This document shows, in pieces, positions 41,820 to 54,708 of a stretch of DNA of 64,000 bases. The stretch's first letter is position 1; each line of letters opens with the position of its first letter. Origin of the DNA: Kappaphycus alvarezii. Taxonomy: Eukaryota > Rhodophyta > Florideophyceae > Gigartinales > Solieriaceae. The position numbers and the translations under genes are program-made. The notes under the pieces are model-generated. The model saw only the letters and a program-made list of their open reading frames with translations. It had not been told where the DNA came from and searched no databases. The stretch lies in NCBI GenBank assembly GCA_002205965.3, contig NADL03000104.1, forward strand, positions 186,001 to 250,000, given 5' to 3'.

Positions 41820-42480
41820 GATCGTCGCCCTCGTCAAGACCATTTAGTGAAGTCAGAACTGCAACTATTACATAGTAAGTGTACAACGTTTCTACTCATT
41901 GCTGTAAAACTTTTTATTTTATACATTTGGCGTTAATAATCCAGAATAAGAAGGTGAATACATGGAACTGCTACAAACTTATTAAACCTCCCGCCCTACT
42001 TTCGACCAACCCTCTACTCATACCCCTATCTTTGCTCTTATTCCTATCCAAAACACAATCCTTGTCGTCATGAGCATCCTTTTCTTAGAAAATAGGTCCT
42101 TTCTGCAGGGAAGCGGTCCTCTCCCCAAAACTTCTATCTTCTTTATCCTTAACCACTGGTTATTCAAAACAACTTTTCCCACCTAATTTTTAAGAACCAA
42201 ATCTTAAGACAACTTTTCCCCTAAGAATTCAAATTCACTGTACAACTCCATTTTACATTTTGTCTCTGAGGATTTTGGTCCTCCTTTTTCATAAAAGAAG
42301 TATATTTCGACTCGTGATTCGCTTCTTCCCCAAATCTCAGTTCTGGTATTTCTTCAAGCGTATTTTGTATTATTGCCCTAATTGCGTGCAAGTTCAAAGG
42401 CGTGGCATTGCCTCTATTTTTTTTCGTCTAAGGAAGTGAGAATTTCGAAGACATCTCCCTATTTAAAGTTCGCCATCAAT
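41820..42480. other. No recognised gene
   Basis: Pyrimidine-rich, AT-rich DNA with no supported frame. A frame at 42382-42762 has no known motif and overlaps the decayed ORF that follows. Confidence 0.35.
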
Positions 42481-42699
42481 GTCGTCGAAGCAAAACCCCT
42501 ACTATCAACCACCGCATCAGCTCAAACACTTTTTTCCCTCAACATGACCAGCCTTTGTCAGCCCCTAACCATACCCAAGCTATCCAGAGCCCGCTGCTTC
42601 CTCAAACCCCTGGCCTTGATAGCCAGTAGACCCACTAACAACGACAATTCTTGCAAAAAAATGCACCAGGAACGCGTTCGGGAGTTGGTCGGCCGCACT

Positions 42700-43095
42700 G
42701 ATTCGAGGAGGCAGAGGAGGCAAAGGAGGATTTATAGAAAGAGAAGGCCGAGGAGGAGGTAGAAAAGGAGAAGTATGATGCTGCCGTTGGAGGATCGGAA
42801 GGTAAGAAAGACTAGGTGGAGCCGTGGAAGGCACTAGTGTACAGCAGTGGGGAACTGCAGCGAAGGGCAGAGGATAGAGTTATGAAGTAATCGTTATTGC
42901 TAACTCCTTTCATGGGGGTGAGGTGGAGGTTGAGGGTCTTGAAAAGTTATTGGAGGTGCTGGATACGTCCAAGGAGGCCATCTATCATTCTCGGCTCTTC
43001 GACAGAATTCTGCAGAGACTTCATTGGTGGTACTTCATTGGCGGTATGGATATTTTGGAGTAATTCTCTGGCTCTGATCTCGAAGACTAATATGG
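42700..43095 (+). pseudogene. Decayed relative of the ORF at the window start
   Basis: One frame reads EEAEEAKEDL, stop, KEKAEEEVEKEKYDAAVGG, then stops, GELQRRAEDRVMK, and further on SFHGGEVEVEGLEKLLEVL. It ends GGMDILE, a stop, and SGSDLED, which matches the end of the ORF at 1-192. The first part is a Glu/Lys coiled-coil. Several stops show it is not functional. It is followed by an R2 copy, as at the window start. Confidence 0.5.
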
Positions 43096-43560
43096 CGAGG
43101 AGGAAATCAAGATATTTATCCCAGTAATATCTGGTGTTACTTTTCTCGTTCACAAGATTCCATTTGATGCATTCTATAGTATTTAGGAAGGTTTTTTGAG
43201 AGTTTATGGTTAGCAGAAAACTCTTGTATAAGCTTAGTAAACTACTTCCTCTTGGAGAGTTCGAGCAAGCTACCTGACATTTCGAAGTCAGTTTCCAAGC
43301 ACTTAAAGAGCTGAGACTCAACTTCAGAACCAAGAACCGTTTTTCTTACGTTGTTCACAGGGCATACGTGTCATAGCCTCCCCCTTCCATACTCGTTTCT
43401 AAACCTCTCAACTGTCGCCTGTACCCATCTCTTTCTGTTTGCTCGACTATACCACAGTAGCATTAATTTCGCTTAAAATAACTCCTACTTTTGGTATTTA
43501 CTATCCATTCTCCGACAATTTACACCTATAACATACTTCAAGCCCTCGCTAATATGGTCA
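43096..43560 (+). repeat. Dispersed repeat R2, copy 2
   Basis: It aligns directly with 193-636: AAGCTTAGTAAACTACTTCC, CTCAACTTCAGAACCAAGAA and TCGACTATACCACAGTAGCA have counterparts there. The preceding ORF is also shared, so the duplicated segment is at least 0.6 kb. Confidence 0.6.
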
Positions 43561-43929
43561 TATCACATTCGGACTAACGAAACCACCCTCAATCTGGCGC
43601 GCCCCATCTAGCGACTATCTTCGTAACGTAGCGATGGCTGTACCTCTCCAAGCTAGAGGGGTAAACACAGCGGTAGCGAACATAGGGCGCAGACCGAATT
43701 TTATCGCACACGATTACTTTTTCCATCGCGCGCAAGGTGCCTTGGGCAAACGTACATCGCCCTTAATAGGGTTTCGAAAGAAAGATTCAATATCGCAGCA
43801 TTGGGCTTAGATAAAACTCCGTAATTTGCTTGCATGGTTACGTTAGAAGCAATGAAAGATATGTAAAAGCGAATTCAGCAAATATTTGACGAACAAAATT
43901 CGGTTAAAAGGCCTATGAGTGGATTCGGA

Positions 43930-44235
43930 GGAGATATAAGAGGACTTTAGGCGCTTTTAACCTCTATTAGGAGGAGCGCGACGACTTCCTGGACTTGAAA
44001 AGAGCTGAGCGAAAGGCAGCAGAGGAAAAAGGATGAACAGGAGATACTTAGGCTCTGCTTTGCGCATAATTGATGAAGTGCAAGGAAGTTGAAGTATAAA
44101 GCGAAGATAGAGTGAATCATTGGAACTAACATCGAACGACCCCTAGAAAAGCAAAGACCGATCGATGAAACTGAAGGCTTTCGATGAGAACAGGATGACT
44201 CGTGAGGGGAAAAAATTGAAATTAAGCCGCACACG
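43930..44235 (+). other. Possible coiled-coil relic of a Myb-like transposon ORF
   Basis: Plus-strand frames give ERDDFLDLKRAERKAAEEKG and KDEQEIL, charged helical sequence like the C-terminal part of the Myb-like ORF at 1110-2004. The match is short and compositional only. Confidence 0.2.
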
Positions 44236-44239
44236 TATT

Positions 44240-47200
44240 TAACAAGAAATAAAATAAGATAAAATTGACCAAATCGAGCGTGATAAGGAAAGTGATAGTC
44301 AAACTGAGCTTCAGTAAGGAAGTCAAAAACAATGACGGAGTTGTTAAAGTCAAATTAAACACTTGGTTTCATTGTCTTATCTCTTCCGTATTCCTAGTAA
44401 AAAGAACGCTTATACCTGTTGCTCTGTATCCGGAACCGTAGCTTTCTCTGTGGTTAAACAGCGCGGATCTCGTTTCTCGCGAACTTTGTTACAGAATTTT
44501 CCCTCGCTTCCTCGCTCTCTGATATTTTACCATGTAAACATCTTTCCACTCTTAAGTTGATGTCAAGAGTTCTTGAAGGGTCGATGGGTCTAAATTTGAA
44601 TTAGTGAAAGATTTGCTTTGGATAAAACCAGTTTCGAGTGTTATAAAGCAACATTTTGCTGTCGTAAAGCTCAGCTGCTGTTCAATCCTCAATCAACGTT
44701 TCAAATTAACCATGTTCTAGTTCACTTAAATTCTTTCACGTCAATTCTGTAGTAATCCGACTATTAGACATTGACTCACTAAAGTTATTTTGGGAACTGT
44801 TGAGAGTAACGCTTGAATTGAGATCTGCAGAAAAGACCTCCAGTTATACCCACTGTCTCCGTATAATCAATAATGATTTTCGTAAGCTCGAAAACGCTTC
44901 CAATTGCTTATCCATTCGAACCCTTTATATACTTTCCAATCATGTAAAATACCTTGTATGGGTCCAATTCTGTGTACACAAATTTCATCCGGAGAGGAAA
45001 TAGACCCAATCTTAATAGCATGCTTCCCTTTGTAACCGTTATACATTAATTACAGCAAAGCGTTGTTACCGGACATTTTTATTGCGATGAAATTCTCATT
45101 GATGAAGCTAATAAAGGTTTGTACTGCTTAAGTCTTTTCATAAAAAGCAAAGAGAATGATTCAACTTTGTCCTCAATGTATGAATGCGTCATCCCTCCGT
45201 TCAACAATTAACAATGTGTCCTCCACAAAAAAATTCTCCTGTTTCCCAAATTATCTCACACATTTGACTTTCGTGTTCCGAAGGAATTATTCCATCTCCT
45301 TTAATTTTTGAAAATAATCATAATTTTAAGTAAGCTACAATTAACCATTAATGGATTCGATGTGTACCTGCTTTTTGGAGTAGTTGTTCTCTCTTTTAGC
45401 CATTCTAATAGTTGTATGAGCTTTAGGAAGTCAATACTCTCGACGCGAAAGTAAAATATTCATTTAGGGTCTGATACGGCTAGGAATTCAGCGCCAAAAT
45501 TGGTTTCAGATATGCTCCTTTTTCTTGTAGCGTGATTTTCATAGCCTTTTGGCGCTTTCTAGTAGTCTTTTATAGCTTGAAATATAACTCTGGAGTCGCT
45601 GTTGTGTAATTAGAGGATTTAGATAGGAAACTGTGCTACGCTCCACCAATTCCGCCCATTCCGTAGACTTCTTGAACTAGCTTTATCTTTCTGAAACGAA
45701 CTATTAATTAGAATTGCGTTTTTATATCGAAGCGGGATTCAATGTGGAGGTATTTCTGGAAACCATTTTGCAAGGAGGTAACTTCTACTAACATGACAGG
45801 TAAATCTGTGTATGTGTAATCATATTTTCTCAATTAACTCTTTATATATTTCAATATGCAGTATAATCTAAGTTTCATTACAGAAAATTTGTTACGTAAT
45901 CCTTGACATGTCTTCCAGTTGTAATTAAAGTTTTGACTCGCTATAACTATTCGATTAATGTTGCCAAAAAAATATCATCTGAATGAATGCTTCCTTCCAA
46001 ATTAATTCAGTTATTATGAGTGAGCCTAAATGAGTCTAGAAAAATGATTGTACTGCTGATCCGCATTTTTGTGTTGAAATTTCTCCGTTGGAAAGTACAA
46101 ATATTCCTGGATTATGAAAAATATATTTTCAGCTGCAGGCCATCAGAGTATCTCTATCGATCATTTTTTACTAAAGCTGCTTTTATACTCAATTTTCAAG
46201 TCCTATTAGAGGGAAATTACTCTTAACTCCATTGAAATTATTTATTTTTTTAACATAACCGTTTCCGTATGTACTTACGGAAGTCTATGTGAAAATACTC
46301 AATGACACCGACAGTTCACGTCGCCTTCAGTCTAGTTTCGATCTGTCTCGGTATTATTTTCGTGGATCTATGAATAGAAGTTGACCGAAACTTCCAAATT
46401 CATTTCCGAGAAGAGCGTGTCTTTTATGGTGAGAAATTAGCTAATAGTCGCTATCACAGTGCAGCTAGCTGAACTTCGAAATATTCGCCATTTCTGAACA
46501 ACATATTTTTGGGACAAGGACTGTCAGAAGCGAGGGAAGTTGTACTCCAGAATAGCTCAAATCAAAAGCGGAATATTCCGAGCGAGAAACTCTGGAAGTC
46601 TTTTCAACATGATCATTTTGTCCTTTTGTTTCTGTAAATGATTTCCTTTTCTTTTAAGTGACGAAATTTTTTGAGTGACGAAATTTATTTCTCGCCATAA
46701 AGCTTTTATTCTCTCTCTTTTATCTTTTATGTACGGTTAGTTTCTTCTTTGCCCGTATCTCTTTAGCCTTTTCCGTTAATTTTCTGTTTCCGATGCTAAA
46801 AAATCTTTATTTATAATAAAGACTCCTACACAAGATTTTCGACTTGCATAATCCCATTTGAAGAAAGCTTCTACAAATGCCCTCCTCAAACCAAAATTAC
46901 TACTTTTTTATTCAGAATTCTTCTCATTCTGAATTTATGGCACCATATGAATCCCCCTGATAGCGGAAAAGATATTTTTGTCGGCCCATCATCAATAAAT
47001 GGATAATTTACACATCCTCCGGTGTAATGATTGGATGATTAGGGTGACTGTGATAAGGTTGGTTGAGTGTGGATGTTATGTACACCTAATACAAGTCTGG
47101 TGGTTACGGCTTCATCTTCACTATATAAACTTTGGGTGAAGGCCACAAAGACACCGCTTCACTACAAACTCTGTCATGGACGTCCCTTTTAATGGTAGTC

Positions 47201-50200
47201 AATTCGGATGAAGGCCACGTAGGCAACTTAATTATGGCTCAAACAGACTTGAATAACGATCATAACCCGTTTAAGAAGTCTATACAATCTTCACCTTGAA
47301 AAATTTTGCTGCAAAATTTGCTTCCACAAGTTGCCACTCGGCTCCCTTCTTTGTTTTCCATTCAAATCCCGTGGTCCTTTTCCCAATCTACATTGTTATA
47401 AATTCAACTAATGGACTATGTTAAGTCAGTACTCCATTAAACGCGTTGTATCATACTACTTCTTCGCTCGCTCTTCGCATTGTTACCACAACGATTTCAA
47501 GTTACGCAGCATGAGAATATCAACATAACATAGATATCAGGATAGGATTGAATCCACAATACAAGCTTTCAAGATTGGGGTCGCTGAATTGGCTGTCAAC
47601 TGATCGATCGGTCTTCCGTATATATATATCATACTTTCATGTCATATCGACGATTCAAACGGCCTGTGGCTGCAAGAAAACGATAATTCTCCCCCTAAAC
47701 GTCTCCCCTGAGGAAAAAAATACCCCCAAAACCCTCGCGACTCTTGAAAAGTGACGATAACTCAATGTTTGGAGTGAGGTGGGACGGGACGCAGCACTCT
47801 ACCCATTTCATGAAATATTCTTTTCCAAAGTTTGACCTACCTCGCTGAAGTGGACGTCCCCCCTATTTCTTTCGTTGCGGTACTGACAACGTATGCGCAC
47901 CTGAACGCAGGGTCCAGTAGACGGCGTATATTACTAGTATTATCTTTATCGCTTCATTAAGTGTGTTTATGTCTCAATAACGTTGAGTTCGCAGCTAACC
48001 TGCATGTACTTCGATCTTCCCGACCAATTCCAACCTCTCTATTTTCCTGTACCATTATAGTCTCCCTGCTATTTGGTTCGGGCCTAATCAACGTAAAGGA
48101 AACCGCTTTCATCAAAGCAGAAAGCGATTGACGGATTTTTTGGCTCTAAATCTGTTGGATATTGAAAAAAAATAGTCAGATGTACTTATAACATGACAGT
48201 GGCATGAATTTGAAGCGCACTAAAGAGTGAATGGCCCGTAAATAATGTATGAAGTAGGAGAAAAGAGGATGGCGAGGAATAAACGGAATATGACGAAGAG
48301 TAGGTCGGGGAGCTTGGAGAGGAAGAAGCAGAGATTGGCACGAATCAAAAGAGAAGCAATATAATGAATTGGATGAGCCATGTGGTTTCAGTCATGGATT
48401 CTGTTGGAGGGACATTGTATCATCTGGATTTTTTAAGGAATGAGTAGGTATTCATGAGCCTTTCACGGGAATTTTGAGAACTACTTGGATGTTCATTATG
48501 TCTTGAGAGAAGTTCTAGGGTCTTATATGAAAGATAAAGGTTGAGAGAAGGTTTTTTGTTTAGTTCATTTTAATTATCTTTGCAAAATGATCTTCGTGTA
48601 CATGAAGTTTTCCCTGTATTTTAGTGTGCTCTCAGGATTTTTCATTGGCAATTTATTTTGGGTAAAATTCTATATAACCTGTATAAGCTGCTCATCTTAG
48701 GGCGAAGGGAAATTTGAGTGTCCACTTCGAACTAAAAAACTTTTATCAGCACCCTAGCCTCTTTTAAAGGTGAAAGGCCTGTCCCTGTAGATTTTGTTTC
48801 TGGCATTGTTCTTTTTTCAATTTCACTCGTCGACCATTTCCGGTAACGTCTACTTTAGCAATTTATTATTGTTATTATTTATTATTTACCTTCAAAAACT
48901 CTTCTCCTTGGTTGTGTGTGGTTTCCTATTCTGTTGACTCCAGTTTTACACCATCAAATCCCTCGCCATTGATGTTGATTTTCAGCTATGGTAGAGCCAA
49001 CAAAAGCCCTCCTTTTTGTTGCGTATGGTATGTTGTGGAGGGAATGAAAAGGGTTCGGAAGTTGCTTATCGTCAGGGATACTTGCACAGAAACGGGAAAT
49101 GCATATGCCACCTCCCTTTTCTACGAGAGTTTTAGTAACAGAATAAACTAAGCGATGTATGTCTGATGTTCGGTAAAAGCCGGCCTCATGTGTTAAAAGA
49201 ATCAATATTATTCTCGAATTTCGTCTGATCTTGAGCGGATGGTGACAGAGTTCTATTACAAAGCTGATGAAAAATATAAATATAGACAGTAAAAAAGGGG
49301 GAGACAGCGTCCTAAAAAGAGAGAAGGCAGATTAAAATAGTATAATTTGTCTCTTCGAGCGATGTGACGAGTAGTTTCAGCTCTATGACTATATTTCTGT
49401 ACGATATTAAACAGACGATCGTATGAATTCAAGTTTCGATTACTACGTCGAAATATTCGGCTCCGTTGCCAGTCGCGGAGTGCCGCACAAATCGAAGATA
49501 TTGGCTAAATCTGCGCACCCCATGGAACTCACAAATGTTTCAAGATAAGGAGTAGAAGACGTAATAATCTCTCTGAACATTAATTTGAGGGCCATTGGAG
49601 TTTATGGGATCTAAAACTTACTCTTTATGGACAATTGAGAACTTACTGACGCATTGAAAATGAAAGTTACTGGGCCTAATTCTGCTACATTTCTGAGGAA
49701 ATGCCACATGAGCCGAAGCGAAAGGAAGATCTTGCAAGAACTAAAAGTAGTGAGCCTGAAAGCATGCAGGTAGGTAATACTTACGTAGCATCGAACTAGG
49801 GAAACAGGAAAGAATATCGAAAGTCAAGTAAGGAAGAAAGTAAAATTGGTACGCAAGCGTTATTACATTTTTTCTGTAACATCTAGCTGTAACTAAGTAT
49901 AATAAAATTATATAAAAAATTTAAGCAGCATCAGTAATACATAACCAAGAGTTATATGTGTCGGTAAATGTACCTTACGAAGCAAAGATTACCATGTAAA
50001 GGGTTTATCATACCTAAAGCGCCAGTACTGTCGTAGTGTGTCACACATACGTTTTCCTCTCCTATTCTATCTCTATCTCGATTGTCTCGCTTCAGAAATA
50101 GACTTTTCAGGTTGTTCTCTTTCAATTGTAGCTCTACAAAAAATGCCAATACCGAACACTGCTACTGCCATACCGTTCCAGGGAGAGGTAAAGCCTCTGC

Positions 50201-50855
50201 GAGAATGAATGCCACTGTGTTCAGTTACAGTAGGCCACTCAACCGCTAATATATTTCATATTGCCAACGTGAGTTCAACTCTGGGACCTAGTGGTCCTGA
50301 AAATATCTGAAATATGTCGCATCTTTGCCGTTTGCGTAGTGATTTATTGACGTATGCTGAAATTCTGAAGACATCCTTCCATACCGTAAGTACAATACCA
50401 AGCAACACTGCAGCTCCTCGTATCCCATACAGTCATCTACTTCAAGTATGGATAGATTGTTCAATTGTTCTTAAAAATTACTTCGAGTCACTACAATAAC
50501 AATTTTGCATTTTTTTCGAATGCATTGGGATAAAAGGGGCTGGCTTACTGAGAGGCGTGCATCAGTTGCTAGTCCCGTAGACTTGTATTTCTACCATTTT
50601 CGGGGCTCTCAGTACGAAGAACGAATGGATTTGCATTGGGTTATTTCATGTACAATAACTCGGTACTGTCTTTAAGAAAACATGTCCTGAAACGAAGATA
50701 TGGGGAATGACTCCGTGGCAGCTTCGCAGACGTCTGAAAGATGAAATAACTATAAGAGTGTATCTATAGTTACCGAAATTGAGGGCTCCATCAGATCTCT
50801 CCCTGTCGTCCCTGAGAAGTAAACTAGATACACTCCAACAACCGATCAGTAATTG
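44240..50855. other. AT-rich stretch, no recognised gene or element
   Basis: About 6.6 kb without a frame above ~80 codons. I found no catalytic motifs, no LTR ends and no relatives of R1-R4. Plain A/T-rich tracts (for example TTATTATTGTTATTATTTAT near 48862) are common. It may be host intergenic DNA or very old repeats. Confidence 0.4.
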
Positions 50856-51010
50856 AAGGGGGAAGGTTTTGGAGCTTTACTCATGGATGCTATATTCGAT
50901 TTATTATATACTTTTCCAGACAACAGCAATTGACTCAAAAGGGCATGCAATCAAAGTAATGGGGGAGGAACTTCGATTCCTAAAAGGCCAGGGACTGATT
51001 CTTCTCGTAG
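50856..51010 (-). repeat. LINE-like 3' UTR and tail, minus strand
   Basis: A tail box at 50856-50905 (GGGGGAAGGTTTTGGAGCTT, TACTCATGG) is followed by UTR-like sequence with GACTCAAAAGGGCATGCAAT and AGTAATGGGGGAGGAAC. It matches 30024-30147, but no coding codons remain. Confidence 0.5.
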
Positions 51011-51115
51011 AATGCTACGTTTGACTTGTTCAAGTCCATAAATAACAAAAGCTAAGATAAAGTAGAGGACATTGGCAACCGAGCTAACATCTTTTCCCTG
51101 TTGGCTTACTACGGG

Positions 51116-52006
51116 TGTTCCAAGTCAGAAAAGTTGATTCTGTTGTCAGAAGGGACTTTTTGTAGAGTGCTCTGGTCTCAGATCAAAACGCCACACATAG
51201 AGTTACCTTTTCCATAATTTTTGCCAAACACAGCCACTGTATAAAGGCAGTTTTGTTAAAGGGGCACATGTATACATTTGTATACAGAATAATTAGAATA
51301 TTTACTATTTTAGAGTTGTATTAGGTGTCTGTTCTGGACATCACATGCTGTTTAGTTAAGCATAGTTGTTATTGCTCACAAAGTGTTTATCGTCTTATAT
51401 TTACAATATATATGATGATAGAGAGCAGCCGGTGTAAGAAGTCTAGACTTAAGAAAAAGGAGGAAGAAAATACTCGACTGAAAAACTACCTTTGTTGAGA
51501 AAGTTCTCAACTGATTGTACCAACTACCAACGGTACTGATACTTGTTCTCGTAGTGTCTTGACGTAAGTTACGGCTAACACCGTAAAGATTCACTATTCA
51601 GCTGCGCATAACCTAAAAGTTCAGTCATAACAATAACAGTAAAGATTCATAGGATTCATACAGCACAAACAACATAAACGGACGCCACTGAGTAGTGCAC
51701 TGCACTGCATGGTGCCCGTATACTCTCAATTTCAATTTGATTACGTACATAAACTCACATACGTAAATATTAACTTGATGGGTGGGAACACTACGATTCA
51801 CGCGGCGTCGTGGTGACCGGAGTTGCTTTTCTAACGGCCGTACCACCCTCGCCACCCCTCCTCAATTTAAAATCTCTTTGACCAGATCAGAAGTTGTAGA
51901 ACTGGTTTCCATGAGACTAATCTTACTCATCAATCCCAGGTTGCATGTGACTGATCTTACGTATCAATCCCAGGTTGAATGTGTCTGATCTTACTCATCA
52001 GTTCCA
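51116..52006 (-). repeat. Copia-B 3' LTR
   Basis: It has TG...CA ends on the minus strand and follows a purine-rich tract (GAGTGGGAGAGGAGATAA, 52007-52024). The outer ~60 bp match the 5' LTR remnant at 61686-61751 (TTGATTCTGTTGTC, TTGTAGA, TCTGGTCTCA). GGTTGCATGTGACTGATCTTAC-like units at 51905-51995 repeat in tandem. The start is inferred, since the 5' copy is incomplete. Confidence 0.6.
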
Positions 52007-52053
52007 TTATCTCCTCTCCCACTCGGAGTCATGTTCAGCAGTTTAAAAATTGC

Positions 52054-54276
52054 TTAAATAGCCTTCAACTTGGCTCCGTATAATGGCTCTGTAGGACAGT
52101 CTGCAATCATGTCCTTAGTATTTACACTTACAACTTTAATATTTCCTATGTTGATCAGATCCCTAACAGAATTAACTTGAATGTATATGTGCTTATTCCT
52201 TTTGAAATTTGAAATATCTGTTGCCCATGTTGCGGAGCCACTGTTGTCTTGATACATATGATTTTTTCGCCTTCTTGAGGATATACAAGATCATTCATCA
52301 GACATCTCAACAAAACACTCTCTCTTGAAGCCTGCGAAAGGCTACAGTACTCGGTCTCAGTACTAGATAACGCAATGGAGTTTTGTTTGGCAAATTTAGA
52401 AACCACTAGTGCAACACCTTGGAACACAACGTAGCCACTTGAAGAGTATCGGTCTGTCGCACGTTCCCAATCGGAATCTGCATGAGCACATGACTCAGAT
52501 CGTTCTGAATTAAGGTGAATCACTAAACGCTTACTGTATTTTGTATAACGAAATATTTGATTCAGTGCTCTTCAGTGCAGAGGACGAGGCTTAACCACAT
52601 GACGACTGAGTATGCTGACCGCGGCAGCGATGTCCGGGCGAGTCTTTGTATTGAGGTAAAGGAGAGCTCCAAACCTCTCTGTATTTAACATTTTCCATCT
52701 CTCTTATCTCCAAGCTCAATATCTTTGCCGCAAGGAGAATGTCATCGACATAAGAGAATAAATACACACTTCCACCACGTTTGGTAAACACCCACGGACC
52801 GTCAGCATGACCACGCTTATTGAAACCAATACTAAGTAAGCAATGAATGAAGTGAAAGAACCATATTCTGGGGGCTCTATCTTACCTATCAGACTTTTCT
52901 GTAATTTGCATACATATTCAGGGCAATCAGAGCTTTCAAACCCTTTTGGTTGATGCATATATATATTTTCATCCAGCTCACCATGCGAGTACGCACTCTT
53001 AATATCCATATAGTGCACATAAGCACCTTCAAGACAGGCAACTATAAGTAGTAGTCTCACTGCAGTAAAATCAAGTACTGGGTAAAGCTTATCAAATTAG
53101 TTCTCGTCTTGGTTACATCCCAAAACGACAAGTCTTGCCTTTTAACGATCTATAGTGCCATCATGATGCCCATTAATATTAAAAAAGTACTTATTTGAGA
53201 ACAAATTTGGCCCTTGTGGTCTTGTAACCAACGTTAAAATACCACGTTCATGCAGCACTGTAGGGTCCTTGTTCACTGCATTGATCCACTCATTACGATC
53301 GCCGAACCGCATGGCTTCCGCTAGGGAAGAGTCATTTGAAATACTTCCACCTGTTATAGTCCAGGCAGCTGTGGTTTTAGCCTCGCAGTGCGTCTTCTCG
53401 AGCTTCCTCGCAAAGCTACATGACTTGATTCACCATTACTTAGTTTGGTCAAATCTTTATTATTATTAGCATCACTATCTATTTGAGGCGGAATTCGTTC
53501 AAGGTTTGTGATATCGAGCTCATCAATTCCAGAGTCATCATTATCAATCATGACTGCAGCTGTATCATTAACAGCTTCAGACTCCACCTGGTGCCCATTA
53601 CTCCCACTTTACTCATAGTCGTCAACGTCAACAGTAAATATTTTGCTTGAGGAGCCAAGTTGTTACAGTGGCCTACCTTACTAGTTTCCTAATTTCCAGG
53701 AAACACTTGTTCATCAAACTTCACATGACGCACATATATCATTTGCTTTGTAACAGGATCGAGCACCCTATAATTCAAATTTCCAGCTATTCCCATGAGT
53801 AATCATGCGTTTCACTTTGCTATCCAGTCTTTTACGCTTCCTCCTCGAAGAAGTAACGAAGGGCTCGCATCCAAACGTGCGAAACATCGAAACATCTGGT
53901 CTTCTCTAATTGATCAATTAGAATGATGTTTTCCTTTTGAAAATCTGTCGAGGTATTATATTCAATATATATGCTGCATGGAGTGCAGCGTTGCCCAAGA
54001 AAAGATCTTCGAAACTATCTTGACTAAAAATAGATCTTACATGATCAAGAATACTCGTGTTCATATGCTCTAGAACCCAGTTTGGTTGCGGGTTAGCAGC
54101 GGCACCTAGCACATGACCAGTACACTCACTCGCTAGAATCTTTTTTATTTTCTTATTGACAAACTGCCCCCCAGTGTCCGTGTGCAGCCTCTTAACATTA
54201 CGCTCTTATAATGTTCTGAAGCGTCTTATAGAGCAACGATTTGGATCAGCTACTTCGCTTTTCGATTTCAGTGTAT
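52054..54276 (-). pseudogene. pol: Copia-B Pol: integrase end, reverse transcriptase, RNase H
   Basis: Reading leftward: LHTDTGGQFVNKK (second integrase Asp) and QPNWVLEHMNTSI (catalytic Glu), then HAAYILNIIPRQIF. After a Ser/Asp-rich linker come VHYMDIKSAYSHGELDENIY (first RT Asp) and YLFSYVDDILLAAK (YVDD box). RNase H reads HADSDWERATDRYSSSGYVV, VSKFAKQNSIALSSTETEYC, ending KDMIADCPTEPLYG. This is ordinary copia sequence, less decayed than the gypsy element, with several stops and shifts. It differs clearly from Copia-A. Confidence 0.8.
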
Positions 54277-54281
54277 AAAAC

Positions 54282-54698
54282 TGTCGTTGAAATCGGTTGA
54301 TTTAGAACACTCTATCAGGATGCTTATCCTGACACTCCAGAGAGTGACGAGTATTGTTAGATGAAGGCAACGGCACAAGTACTCCAAAGAGTCCTGCCAG
54401 ATTGGAGCGTAACCCCGTTCTGTTGCAAAAGTAAAACCTTACCCTTTTACTCAATTGAAGACCTAGAGAATAGACAGCCTAAGTATTCAATGCGGCGGCA
54501 ATGCGGCGAGAGTTAGTCTGATGGTGGGCAGTCAGTTGCATTCTGACTGTCGGTCTATAATTCCAATTGAGTACGTATGGGAAAGCGACGACCTTTCACG
54601 GAAAGAAGGCCATGTATACAGTAAACATTAGTGTCAACATATGACGAAGAAGAATCTTACAGTATGGACATTACAGTTGACTTCCAGTTGCTTTCACA
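54282..54698 (-). repeat. Copia-A2 3' LTR
   Basis: 417 bp, matching the other A2 LTR by eye. The shared base AATGTTTAC distinguishes A2 LTRs from those of A1. Confidence 0.95.
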
Positions 54699-54708
54699 CT
54701 CCGCCCAA

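Noticed and set aside
44240-50855. Possible host genes with introns in the long AT-rich stretch
   Set aside because: No frame shows a recognisable exon, and splice sites alone are not evidence.
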